From Pseudomonas flexibilis (lineage in GTDB: Bacteria > Pseudomonadota > Gammaproteobacteria > Pseudomonadales > Pseudomonadaceae), in assembly GCF_000802425.1 (NCBI RefSeq), contig NZ_JRUD01000009.1, positions 1 through 36,787 on the forward strand: DNA of 36,787 nucleotides. The letters are read 5' to 3'. Both the position numbers and the translations under genes were made by a program. Below, piece after piece: positions 29,680-36,787 of this stretch (the first letter of the stretch is position 1; every line of letters starts with the position of its first letter). Below the pieces are notes generated by a model. It was not told the DNA's origin. It saw only the letters and a program-made list of their open reading frames with translations, and did not search any database.

Positions 29680-31505
29680 CAGGCCCGCCGCCGACGCCAG
29701 AACCACACTGCCAGCGCACCGAGCGTCAGCAGCAGCGGCACCAGGGCGATATTGAGAAACTTCAGCGTCCGCCCCAGGGCTTCGATATCGGCGTTGAGCT
29801 GGTAATTCACCTCGCGCAGTTCCTTGCGGATACGCAGCTTCTCGTCGAGGAAGCGGCGCACCGCCGTTTCCTGCTCAGCGTTCAGTTCCAGCAGCTGTCC
29901 ATCATCCGCCGGGCGCTGCAGCTCCGCCAGTTGGCGCTCAGTCTCCGCCAGGCGCTGCTGCAGGCGCTGTTCCTGTTCCAGGAAGCGCGTCTCCGCCTGG
30001 CGCTGCAACGTCTGCACCACCTCGAACGGGCGCTGGTAACGGCCGCGCGAACGCACGCTGATCAGGGCCGGGGAGCCGGCCAGGTTGTCCAGCGCGTTGA
30101 CAACGAAGCCGGCATTGTCGGCAAACGGCTGCGGCACCCGCTGACCGAAGAACTGCTGCACCTGCACCCACAGGTGATCGCTGAGCAGGTCGGTATCCGC
30201 CACCAGGATCAGGTCGATGCGCCCGGCCTCCTGCAGGCCGTCCTTGCGACCTTCGATGCCTTCGGGATAGGCACTGCGCGCCGGCCCTTCGATGCGGGCG
30301 GCCAGCACCTTGCGCTGGCCGTCCGGTCGCAGGTCGCGCAGCAGCTCCTCGGGATTGCCCAGCACGCCCAGGCGTTTGGCGTCCACCGGCATGCTCAGCG
30401 GCGAGCTGCGCAGCAGTGGCGTGAAACGGGTGCTGGCGCCCGCCAGGGGTTCGAGCAGACCGGCGCTGGCCAGGTTGACCGCCTCCAGGCCGGCGGTGAC
30501 CACATCCTCCGGATCCACTGCCTCGGACGGCAGGCTGACCCAGGCCGGATGGCGCACCGCACGGCCCGCACCCATCCCTACGGTCATGCCGTAGCCGCCG
30601 TCGGCGAGGACCTGACCGGGTGCCAGGCGCACACCCCAGGCGGCCAGCAGCGGGTCGAGACTGGAGGCGCGTTCGATCTCCTCGCCCGGGAAGCCAGTGC
30701 CGGTATCCGCCTCGCTGTAGGGGTCGACGAACGCCAGCAGTTTGCCGCCGCGCAGCACGAACTGGTCGATGGCATACAGCGTCGGCTGCGACAGTTGCTT
30801 GGGGTGTACCAGCATGAGCACTGAGACATGCTCGGGGATCTCGTCGAGATCGGCGTCCAGGCTTTCGATGCGAAACAGCTGGCGGATCTCCTCCATGATC
30901 ATCCAGGGCGCGGTGGGCTGGCGGGCCAGCATGTCGAAGCCGCCATTGAGCGGCAGCCCGGACAGCACACCCACCACCGGCAGCTCACGTCGCACAAGAC
31001 CATGGATCAGCCGGCTGATCTCGTACTCGAGGAACGCCTCCTGATCCAGCGCGAAGAACGGAATGACCTGCCGGTCGCCGCGCGCATTGCTGGCCACCAG
31101 GCCGAAATAGACCTGGTCGCCGGAGGTATTCAGCGGCACCGCCTGCAGGCCCGCCTGGGCCGCTTCGTCCTCCTGCTCGGAGAACGGCTGCGGATCGATC
31201 ACCTGCAGGCTCAGCTTGCCATCGGCGGCACGCACGTATGTGCGCAGCAGTTCCTCGACACGCCGCGCCTGGTTGCGCAGCGCCGGCAGCTCGCCGGTGG
31301 CCTGGTCGGAATAGAACAGGCGCAGGGTTAGCGGCTCGTCGAGCGACGCGAGGATCTGCCGGGTACCCGGCGACAGGGTGTAGAGCTTCTGCTCGGTGAG
31401 ATCCAGTCGCGCGCCGCTCAGCAGCGCGCCGGACAGGCCGTTGAAGAGCAGGAAGGCCACGGCGATGAGCAGCAGCCCGAGTCCGGAATACAGGATGCGT
31501 TTCAT
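29679..31505 (-). CDS. GldG-like ABC transporter auxiliary membrane protein
   Basis: The 608-residue protein has an N-terminal membrane segment (about 5-28). A large extracytoplasmic region matches GldG/ABC_transp_aux (LDLTEQKLYTLSPGTRQIL, then FFALDQEAFLEYEISRLI and VGVLSGLPLNGG). A coiled-coil region (about 505-575) precedes a final membrane helix near 582-603 and an RRRRA tail. GldG is part of the Bacteroidetes gliding and secretion ABC system, but relatives are widespread in Proteobacteria without gliding, so the name does not imply motility. It stands three bases after the permease gene and overlaps the DUF4340 gene by one base. Confidence 0.85.
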   Translation of the reverse strand: MKRILYSGLGLLLIAVAFLLFNGLSGALLSGARLDLTEQKLYTLSPGTRQILASLDEPLTLRLFYSDQATGELPALRNQARRVEELLRTYVRAADGKLSLQVIDPQPFSEQEDEAAQAGLQAVPLNTSGDQVYFGLVASNARGDRQVIPFFALDQEAFLEYEISRLIHGLVRRELPVVGVLSGLPLNGGFDMLARQPTAPWMIMEEIRQLFRIESLDADLDEIPEHVSVLMLVHPKQLSQPTLYAIDQFVLRGGKLLAFVDPYSEADTGTGFPGEEIERASSLDPLLAAWGVRLAPGQVLADGGYGMTVGMGAGRAVRHPAWVSLPSEAVDPEDVVTAGLEAVNLASAGLLEPLAGASTRFTPLLRSSPLSMPVDAKRLGVLGNPEELLRDLRPDGQRKVLAARIEGPARSAYPEGIEGRKDGLQEAGRIDLILVADTDLLSDHLWVQVQQFFGQRVPQPFADNAGFVVNALDNLAGSPALISVRSRGRYQRPFEVVQTLQRQAETRFLEQEQRLQQRLAETERQLAELQRPADDGQLLELNAEQETAVRRFLDEKLRIRKELREVNYQLNADIEALGRTLKFLNIALVPLLLTLGALAVWFWRRRRA

Positions 31506-31508
31506 GGG

Positions 31509-32243
31509 TCAGTCCGCCTTCTTCAGATCGATCACCACCGCTGTCGCAGCCAGCCAGGCCGCGATGAAGCTGAGGAAATACAACAGGTCGCGCAGGTCGA
31601 TCACGCCCTTGCTGATGGCGTCGAAACGCACCAGGAAGCTCAGCGAGGCCACCACGTCGACCAGCCCCTGCGGCGCCCAGGCGCTGAACAGGTCGAGCAC
31701 CATCGGGAAGCCGCTGACGATGAACAGAAAGCACACGCTGACCGCGAGGATGAAGGCGATCACCTGGTTGCGCGCCAGGGCCGACATGCAGCCGCCCACC
31801 GCCAGGTAGCTGCCGGCCAGCAGCCAGCTGCCCAGGTAGCCGGTGAGGATGGCGCCGTTGTCCGGCTCGCCCAGATAGTTGACGGTCAGCACCATGGGGA
31901 AGGTCAGCAGCAGCGCCAACCCGGCGAACACCCAGGCGGCGAGGAACTTGCCGGCCACTGCCTCGGCACGACTGATCGGCAGGGTCATCAGCAGTTCGAT
32001 GGTGCCGGACTTGCGCTCCTCGGCCCACAGGCGCATGGCGATGGCCGGGACCAGGAACAGGTACAGCCAGGGATGGAAACCGAAGAACACGGTGAGATCG
32101 GCCTGGTTGCGCTCATAGAAACCGCCCAGGTAGAAGGTGAACACCCCGGACAGCACCAGGAAGATCATCAGGAACACATAGGCCAGCGGCGTGGCGAAAT
32201 AGCTGGCCAGCTCACGCTTGAAGATCACCGACAACTGCCTCAT
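31509..32243 (-). CDS. ABC-2 type permease (GldF-like)
   Basis: This 244-residue integral membrane protein has about six hydrophobic segments and the ABC-2/GldF signature RLWAEERKSGTIELLMTLPIS near residue 70. The N-terminus RQLSVIFKRELASYFATPLAYVFL is typical of this family. It should form the channel partner of the ATPase encoded directly upstream, with which it shares an ATGA overlap. The substrate is unknown. Confidence 0.9.
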   Translation of the reverse strand: MRQLSVIFKRELASYFATPLAYVFLMIFLVLSGVFTFYLGGFYERNQADLTVFFGFHPWLYLFLVPAIAMRLWAEERKSGTIELLMTLPISRAEAVAGKFLAAWVFAGLALLLTFPMVLTVNYLGEPDNGAILTGYLGSWLLAGSYLAVGGCMSALARNQVIAFILAVSVCFLFIVSGFPMVLDLFSAWAPQGLVDVVASLSFLVRFDAISKGVIDLRDLLYFLSFIAAWLAATAVVIDLKKAD

Positions 32244-33163
32244 GCCGCCTCTCCCCGGGTCAGGTTGCGGAACACTTCATCCAGCCGGCCGCGCTCGACG
32301 TCCAGCTCGCGCACCGCCCAGCCGCGCTGGCGGATCAGTTCGCTGACCTGCGGATAGATCACCTGCCCCGGCGCGGCCAGCAGCGTCAGGCTGTGCTCGC
32401 GGGCGTTGCGCTCGATGCCCGCCACGCCGGGCAGCGCGCGCAGCGCCTCGCTGTCCAGCGCCTCATCGCTGACCAGGGTCACCGCCTGGTGATAGCGGGA
32501 GCGACGTTCCAGGGCCAGCGGCGTGTCGTCGGCCACCAGCCGGCCGTTGGCAATCACCACCGCGCGGGAGCACAGGGCGCCGACTTCTTCGAGGATGTGG
32601 GTGGAGATGATGACAATCTTGTCCGCCGCCAGTCCGCGGATCAGCTCGCGCACCTGGTGTTTCTGGTTGGGGTCCAGCCCGTCGGTGGGTTCGTCGAGGA
32701 TCAGCACCTGCGGATCGTGGAGGATTGCCTGGGCCAGCCCGACGCGGCGCTTGAAGCCCTTGGACAGCGTGTCGATGGTCTGACCCAGGACACGATCGAG
32801 CTCAAGTTGCTCGACCACGCGGGCGACCCGCCGACGCTGCTCCTCGCCCCGGTAGCCGCGCACCTCGGCAATGAAGCCGAGGAAGGCGCCGACGCGCATG
32901 TCTTCGTAGCAGGGCGCGCCTTCCGGCAGGTAGCCGATCAGCCGCTGGGCCTGGCGGGTCTGGGTCTGGATATCGAAGCCCTGAATCAGGGCGGTGCCCG
33001 AGGTGGGCGCCAGGAAGCCGGTGAGCATCTTCATGGTGGTGGACTTGCCGGCCCCGTTGGGTCCGAGAAAGCCCAGTACCTCGCCGGGGCGCACGGTCAG
33101 GGACAGGGCGTCGACCGCCGTGTGCCGAGCGAAGCGCTTGGTCAATTGGCGCAGTTCGATCAT
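32240..33163 (-). CDS. ABC transporter ATP-binding protein (GldA-like)
   Basis: The 307-residue ATPase has Walker A GPNGAGKST (34-42), Walker B VLILDEPTDGLDP, a modified signature LSKGFKRRVGLAQA and the H-loop STHILEE. A C-terminal extension of about 90 residues follows, as in GldA and other ABC-2 drug or polysaccharide exporters. I chose the ATG at 33163. The frame remains open to 33307, but those 48 residues are promoter and leader sequence. It is first in its operon, with a good promoter upstream. Confidence 0.92.
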   Translation of the reverse strand: MIELRQLTKRFARHTAVDALSLTVRPGEVLGFLGPNGAGKSTTMKMLTGFLAPTSGTALIQGFDIQTQTRQAQRLIGYLPEGAPCYEDMRVGAFLGFIAEVRGYRGEEQRRRVARVVEQLELDRVLGQTIDTLSKGFKRRVGLAQAILHDPQVLILDEPTDGLDPNQKHQVRELIRGLAADKIVIISTHILEEVGALCSRAVVIANGRLVADDTPLALERRSRYHQAVTLVSDEALDSEALRALPGVAGIERNAREHSLTLLAAPGQVIYPQVSELIRQRGWAVRELDVERGRLDEVFRNLTRGEAA

Positions 33164-33239
33164 GGCTTGATTAACCCTCCGTTGTCGCGGGTGCCAGGCG
33201 CCTGCGCGGCCCGTCACCCGTGCCTGCAAATGACGGCGG

Positions 33240-33269
33240 ACTATAGAAGCAGCCCGGCGGCACTGGCAA
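33240..33269 (-). promoter_or_regulatory. Predicted promoter of the Gld-like ABC operon
   Basis: On the minus strand TTGCCA (33269-33264) and TATAGT (33245-33240) are spaced by 18 bases, each matching consensus at five of six positions. Transcription would begin near 33233, about 70 bases before the ATPase ATG. Confidence 0.6.
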
Positions 33270-33365
33270 GACGCCAGCGACCGGTCCGCGCGCCTGTCAA
33301 AGGTCATTGCGTTTCAGCGTTTTACGCTTTTCCACCGCCCCGCCATGGGGCACACTAGCGCCTCC

Positions 33366-33379
33366 CGAGCAATTGCTCG
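33366..33379. promoter_or_regulatory. Perfect 14-base palindrome before plsB
   Basis: CGAGCAATTGCTCG is fully self-complementary and ends 17 bases before the plsB ATG. Another inverted repeat, AGCGT-TTT-ACGCT, lies at 33316-33328. The site could be an operator for a dimeric regulator of phospholipid synthesis or a leader hairpin. I do not recognise it as a known regulator's box. Confidence 0.4.
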
Positions 33380-33396
33380 TTTGACCTGAATCCCGT

Positions 33397-35889
33397 ATGC
33401 CCCGCCTTCCCTTTAGCCGTCTGGTTGTCGGCACCTTGCGTCGCCTGCTGTATCTCTGGGTTCGCTCCGAGACCATTGGCAAATCCGCCCTGACACTGGA
33501 CCTCGATCGCAGCAAGCCGGTGTTCTACGTGCTGCAGAGTCCGTCCCTGAGCGACCTGATGGTGGTCGAGCAGGAATGCCGGAAGAATGCCCTGCCCCGT
33601 CCGCTGGCCCAGGTATCCATGGAGGGCCACCAGGAGCCGGAAGCCTGCTTCTTCCTCGACGCGCCGTCGCGCTGGCTCGGCCGGCGCAGCAAGCCGGTGA
33701 TTGCACCCACCCTGACCCGCCTGGTCACCCTGGTCAGCCAGAACGCGCTGGCCGAGGCGCAGATCGTGCCGGTCAGCGTGTACTGGGGTCAGTCGCCGTC
33801 ACGCGAAACCAGCCCGTGGAAACTGCTGTTCGCCGACAGCTGGGCGGTCACCGGGCGCTTGCGCAAGCTGCTGACCATCCTGTTCCTCGGCCGCAAGACC
33901 CGCGTGCAGTTCTCCGCGCCGATCCAGTTGCGCGAACTGGTCAGCCAGGGCAAGGGTGCCGAACGCACCCAGCGCATGGCCCACCGCATCCTGCGCGTGC
34001 ATTTCCGCAACCAGAAGGCCGCCGTGATCGGCCCGGACATCTCGCACCGGCGCAACCTGGTCAAGGGCCTGGTGCATGCGCCGCTGGTACGCGAGGCCAT
34101 CGCCGCCGAAGCCGAACGCGACGGCATCAGCCTGGAAAAGGCCGAGGCCCGCGCCCTGCGCTATGGCAACGAGATCGCTTCCGACTACGCCTACACCGCC
34201 ATCCGCTTCCTGGAGCTGGTGCTGACCTGGTTCTGGAACAAGATCTACGACGGCGTACAGGTCAACAACGTGGACGGCGTGAAGCACATCGCCCACGGCC
34301 ACGAGATCATCTATGTGCCCTGCCACCGCAGCCACATCGACTACCTGCTGCTCTCCTACCTGCTGTTCCGCAACGGCCTGAGCACCCCGCACATCGCCGC
34401 CGGCATCAACCTCAACATGCCGGTGATCGGCGGACTGCTGCGCCGCGGCGGCGCCTTCTTCATGCGCCGCACCTTCAAGGGCAACCCGCTGTACACGGCG
34501 GTGTTCAACGAGTACCTGCACACCCTGTTCAGCCGGGGCTTCCCGGTGGAGTACTTCGTCGAGGGCGGCCGCTCGCGCACCGGGCGCACCCTGCAGCCGA
34601 AGACCGGCATGCTGGCCATCACCCTGCGCAGCTTCCTGCGCTCCAGCCGCCTGCCGATCGCCTTCGTGCCGGTGTACATCGGCTACGAGCGCGTACTGGA
34701 GGGCCGCACCTACCTGGGCGAGCTGCGCGGCGCGGCGAAGAAGAAGGAGTCCATCGGCGACCTGTTCCGCGTACTCGGCGCGCTGCGCCAGCGTTTCGGC
34801 CAGGTGTCGGTGAACTTCGGCGAGCCGATCCGTCTGGCCGAGTTCCTCGACCGCCGGCAGCCGGACTGGCGCCAGAACAGCGGCGGGCCGGACTACCGTC
34901 CCGAATGGCTGAACGGCGTGACCAACCAGCTGGGCACCGAGGTGGCGCGCCACATCAACGAGGCGGCGGCGATCAACCCGGTCAACCTGGTGGCCATGGT
35001 CATGCTCTCCACCAGCAAGCTGGCCATCGACCGTCCCGGCCTGGCCAGCATACTGGAGGCCTACCAGACGCTGCTGCGCCAGGTGCCCTACTCGCCGCAC
35101 ACCACCGTGCCGCAGGGCAATGGCGAGGCGCTGATCCAGCATGTGCTGGACATGGAATTGATCGACAGCCAGCGCGATGCGCTCGGCGAAATCATCTACC
35201 TGAACGAACAGCACGCGGTGCTGATGACCTACTACCGCAACAACGTGCTGCACATCTTCGCCCTGCCCGCCCTGCTGGCCAGCTTCTTCCAGAACAGCGG
35301 ACGCATCAGCCGCGAGCAGATCCTGCGCTACACCCGCGCGCAGTACCCGTACCTGCAGGCGGAGCTGTTCATCCGTTTCGAGGCCGAGGAGCTGGAGGCG
35401 GCGGTCGACCGGTGGCTGGACGCCTTTGTCGACATGCAGCTGCTGCGCCGCGAGGACGATGTGTTCATTCGCCCGGCGCCCAGTTCCGGACAATTCGTGC
35501 TGCTCACCCTGCTGTCGCGCTCGATCGTGCAGACCCTGCAGCGCTTCTACATGACCATCGCGCTGATCCTCGACCACCCGCAGCAGTCGCTGACGGCCGA
35601 GGAGCTGGAAAGCCTGTGCTCGGTCATGGCCCAGCGCCTGTCGATCCTGCATGGGCTGAACGCCCCGGAGTTCTTCGACAAGACGCTGTTCCGCCACTTC
35701 ATCGCTACGCTGCTGGAACAGGGTGTGCTGCGCACCGACGCCGAGGGCAAGCTCAGCCACCATCCCAAGCTGGGCGAGCTGGTGGAAAGCGTCGCCAAGC
35801 GCGTGCTGCCCGCCGAGGTGCGCCTGTCGATCCGCCAGGTCACCCTGGATCGCCAGCGCAGTCCGCAGCCGGACAGCGTCGAGCCGTAA
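33397..35889 (+). CDS. plsB: Glycerol-3-phosphate 1-O-acyltransferase
   Basis: PlsB makes 1-acyl-glycerol-3-phosphate from acyl-CoA or acyl-ACP at the inner membrane, the first step of phospholipid synthesis. It supplies the phosphatidate later used by CdsA. The 830 residues contain all four acyltransferase blocks: HRSHID (catalytic His310 and Asp315), [22 protein letters not shown] and PVYIGYE. The length matches Pseudomonas PlsB and is slightly longer than E. coli's. No clear Shine-Dalgarno sequence precedes the ATG at 33397. It is divergent from the Gld-like operon, and a G/C-rich hairpin follows its stop. Confidence 0.97.
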   Translation: MPRLPFSRLVVGTLRRLLYLWVRSETIGKSALTLDLDRSKPVFYVLQSPSLSDLMVVEQECRKNALPRPLAQVSMEGHQEPEACFFLDAPSRWLGRRSKPVIAPTLTRLVTLVSQNALAEAQIVPVSVYWGQSPSRETSPWKLLFADSWAVTGRLRKLLTILFLGRKTRVQFSAPIQLRELVSQGKGAERTQRMAHRILRVHFRNQKAAVIGPDISHRRNLVKGLVHAPLVREAIAAEAERDGISLEKAEARALRYGNEIASDYAYTAIRFLELVLTWFWNKIYDGVQVNNVDGVKHIAHGHEIIYVPCHRSHIDYLLLSYLLFRNGLSTPHIAAGINLNMPVIGGLLRRGGAFFMRRTFKGNPLYTAVFNEYLHTLFSRGFPVEYFVEGGRSRTGRTLQPKTGMLAITLRSFLRSSRLPIAFVPVYIGYERVLEGRTYLGELRGAAKKKESIGDLFRVLGALRQRFGQVSVNFGEPIRLAEFLDRRQPDWRQNSGGPDYRPEWLNGVTNQLGTEVARHINEAAAINPVNLVAMVMLSTSKLAIDRPGLASILEAYQTLLRQVPYSPHTTVPQGNGEALIQHVLDMELIDSQRDALGEIIYLNEQHAVLMTYYRNNVLHIFALPALLASFFQNSGRISREQILRYTRAQYPYLQAELFIRFEAEELEAAVDRWLDAFVDMQLLRREDDVFIRPAPSSGQFVLLTLLSRSIVQTLQRFYMTIALILDHPQQSLTAEELESLCSVMAQRLSILHGLNAPEFFDKTLFRHFIATLLEQGVLRTDAEGKLSHHPKLGELVESVAKRVLPAEVRLSIRQVTLDRQRSPQPDSVEP

Positions 35890-35890
35890 C

Positions 35891-35928
35891 CCTGCCTCCC
35901 CTCTCCCTTCATGGGAGAGGGGGACAGG
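35891..35928. repeat. Intergenic hairpin after plsB
   Basis: CCTG plus CCCCTCTCCC pairs with GGGAGAGGGG plus CAGG around a TTCAT loop, giving a long stem between the convergent plsB and DUF488 genes. No T run follows on either side, so it may stabilise mRNA ends or be a repeat rather than a classical terminator. CCCTCTCCC/GGGAGAGGG hairpins are frequent between genes in high-GC gammaproteobacteria. Confidence 0.5.
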
Positions 35929-35946
35929 CACCGCGCTCAGCCGCCT

Positions 35947-36528
35947 TCAAAGCGGCAATTTCCCCTGCTCGCCGCGCTGCCGCGCAGCCTCGTTGAGCAG
36001 ACGCCCCTGCCCTTCGCGGTAGCTCAGGCGGCCTTCGAACAGCCGCGCCGGTGCGGTGTAGGGGTGCTCGGTGGCCGGCTGCTCGCCAAGGATGTGCAGC
36101 ACCTGGAATCCACGCACCTGCAACACATCCGCCACCAGCGAACGGTGACAGCGCCACCAGAGCACCTCGGCGCACATCAGCACGGTGCGCTTGCGCGCGA
36201 GCAGCGCCAGCAGCCGTGCCAGACCCGTGGCGAATTCATCGCTGGCCAGGTGATCCGCATAGCCGCGAAACGCACTGTTGCGCCAGGCGTCGTTGGGCGA
36301 GTCCGGCGACGGCCGGCGCCGCCCGCCCAGTTCTTCGAACCACTGATATTCGATGCCCCGCTCGGCCAGCCGTTGCGCCAGCGCCTCGGCGCCGAACTGC
36401 GGCCAGCGCCGCGAGCCGGGAAAGCGCCGCACATCGGCCAACGCCTCGATGCCGTGCCGTTCCAGCAGGGCCAGGAAGCGCTCCACCGGCAGGTTGGAAT
36501 GGCCGATGGTCCAGACGCGGCCCGGCAT
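35947..36528 (-). CDS. DUF488 family protein
   Basis: The 193-residue protein opens with RVWTIGHSN and carries LADVRRFPGSRRWPQFG and AEVLWWRCHRSLVADVL, the three hallmark blocks of DUF488. The family's biochemical role is not established; conserved Cys, Arg and His residues in the CAE...RCHRS motif suggest a catalytic or nucleic-acid-related site. The ATG at 36528 shares one base with the upstream stop (TGATG). A longer frame to 36759 would overlap the neighbour fully and is rejected. Co-translation with the DUF2945-type gene is likely. Confidence 0.88.
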   Translation of the reverse strand: MPGRVWTIGHSNLPVERFLALLERHGIEALADVRRFPGSRRWPQFGAEALAQRLAERGIEYQWFEELGGRRRPSPDSPNDAWRNSAFRGYADHLASDEFATGLARLLALLARKRTVLMCAEVLWWRCHRSLVADVLQVRGFQVLHILGEQPATEHPYTAPARLFEGRLSYREGQGRLLNEAARQRGEQGKLPL

Positions 36529-36743
36529 CAGTCGTCGAGCCGGGTCAGCGCGTCTTCCTTGTGCATGGCGACGTGCTCGGTCTTGTCGCTCTGGATCTCG
36601 TATTGCGGGTGCTCCGCGCTGGCATGGCGGGGGTGGCCCTTGTACGTGGTGTCGCGAGTGTGCACGCGAGTGATCCGCCCGCTTACCCGGCCGGCCTCGG
36701 AGTTCCAGCTGACGTGGTCGCCGACTTTGAATCGGGGTAGCAT
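36528..36743 (-). CDS. DUF2945 / hypervirulence-associated TUDOR-domain protein
   Basis: This 71-residue small basic protein begins FKVGDHVSWNSEAGRVSGRI and contains TTYKGHPRHAS and YEIQSDKTEHVAMHKEDAL, the pattern of the DUF2945 (Hva1 TUDOR) family. Such domains form small SH3-like barrels; the molecular role is unknown. A GGAGGAG sequence stands just upstream of the ATG, a strong Shine-Dalgarno. The stop overlaps the DUF488 start. The promoter must lie at or beyond the window edge, since only 44 bases remain. Confidence 0.85.
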   Translation of the reverse strand: MLPRFKVGDHVSWNSEAGRVSGRITRVHTRDTTYKGHPRHASAEHPQYEIQSDKTEHVAMHKEDALTRLDD

Positions 36744-36787
36744 GACTCTCTCCTCCCATTGGCTGCTCGGCGGGAAATCGCTGCGCG

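Noticed and set aside
35891-35928. Intrinsic terminator of plsB
   Set aside because: The stem is strong but no T run follows on either strand, so I list it as a hairpin repeat only.
33799-35931. 710-codon open frame on the minus strand inside plsB
   Set aside because: It is fully antisense to canonical PlsB. Composition (Gln, Val, Ala, His) is that of a shadow frame and no Shine-Dalgarno sequence supports it.

Overview
The window reads as chromosomal core sequence from a gammaproteobacterium of the Pseudomonas group. GC content is high, nearly every reading frame is occupied by a housekeeping gene, and gene order and protein lengths match what I recall of Pseudomonas aeruginosa and relatives. 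Those matches include the lpxD-fabZ-lpxA-lpxB run behind skp and bamA, map-glnD-dapC, dapD with a csd cluster, and an ndvB-like glucosyltransferase next to dapE and rlmA. I found no tRNA, rRNA, CRISPR array, prophage or insertion sequence.

Region 1 (1-13600, all minus strand) is an envelope and translation supergroup. In transcription order, from high to low coordinate, it reads rpsB, tsf, pyrH, frr, uppS, cdsA, dxr, rseP, bamA, skp, lpxD, fabZ, lpxA, lpxB. It joins translation (S2, EF-Ts, ribosome recycling), UMP supply, isoprenoid, undecaprenyl and CDP-diacylglycerol supply, the sigma-E protease RseP, outer-membrane protein assembly (Skp, BamA) and lipid A synthesis. Many joints are 1-7 base overlaps or very short gaps. 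lpxB is broken: its reading is canonical for 265 codons and then passes at about position 120 into unrelated sequence that fills the window edge.

Region 2 (13601-21871, plus strand) starts at a divergent rpsB/map control region. It carries map, glnD (nitrogen sensor), dapC and dapD (lysine and meso-diaminopimelate), an ArsC/Spx-like small protein, and csdA-csdE. The sulfur pair csdA-csdE converges on tcdA (minus strand), its known functional partner in cyclic t6A formation. The 233-base gap between them is packed with REP-type hairpins.

Region 3 (23079-28604) holds a fused GH17-GT2 membrane glucosyltransferase (ndvB-like), dapE, rlmA, a small conserved hypothetical and a convergent cold-shock gene. 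A strong bidirectional terminator separates the last two.

Region 4 (28795-33163, minus strand) is a four-gene operon for a GldA/GldF/GldG-like ABC system plus a DUF4340-type protein. It has a recognisable promoter, but its function in non-gliding pseudomonads is not known to me. It is transcribed divergently from plsB (33397-35889), the glycerol-3-phosphate acyltransferase. The window closes with a translationally coupled pair on the minus strand, a DUF2945-type small protein and a DUF488 protein.

I did not find a clearly new multi-gene system. The best leads are the broken lpxB end, the mosaic of REP hairpins whose outer heads overlap two stop codons, the GH17-GT2 fusion, the orphan Gld-like ABC operon, and a perfect palindrome just ahead of plsB.
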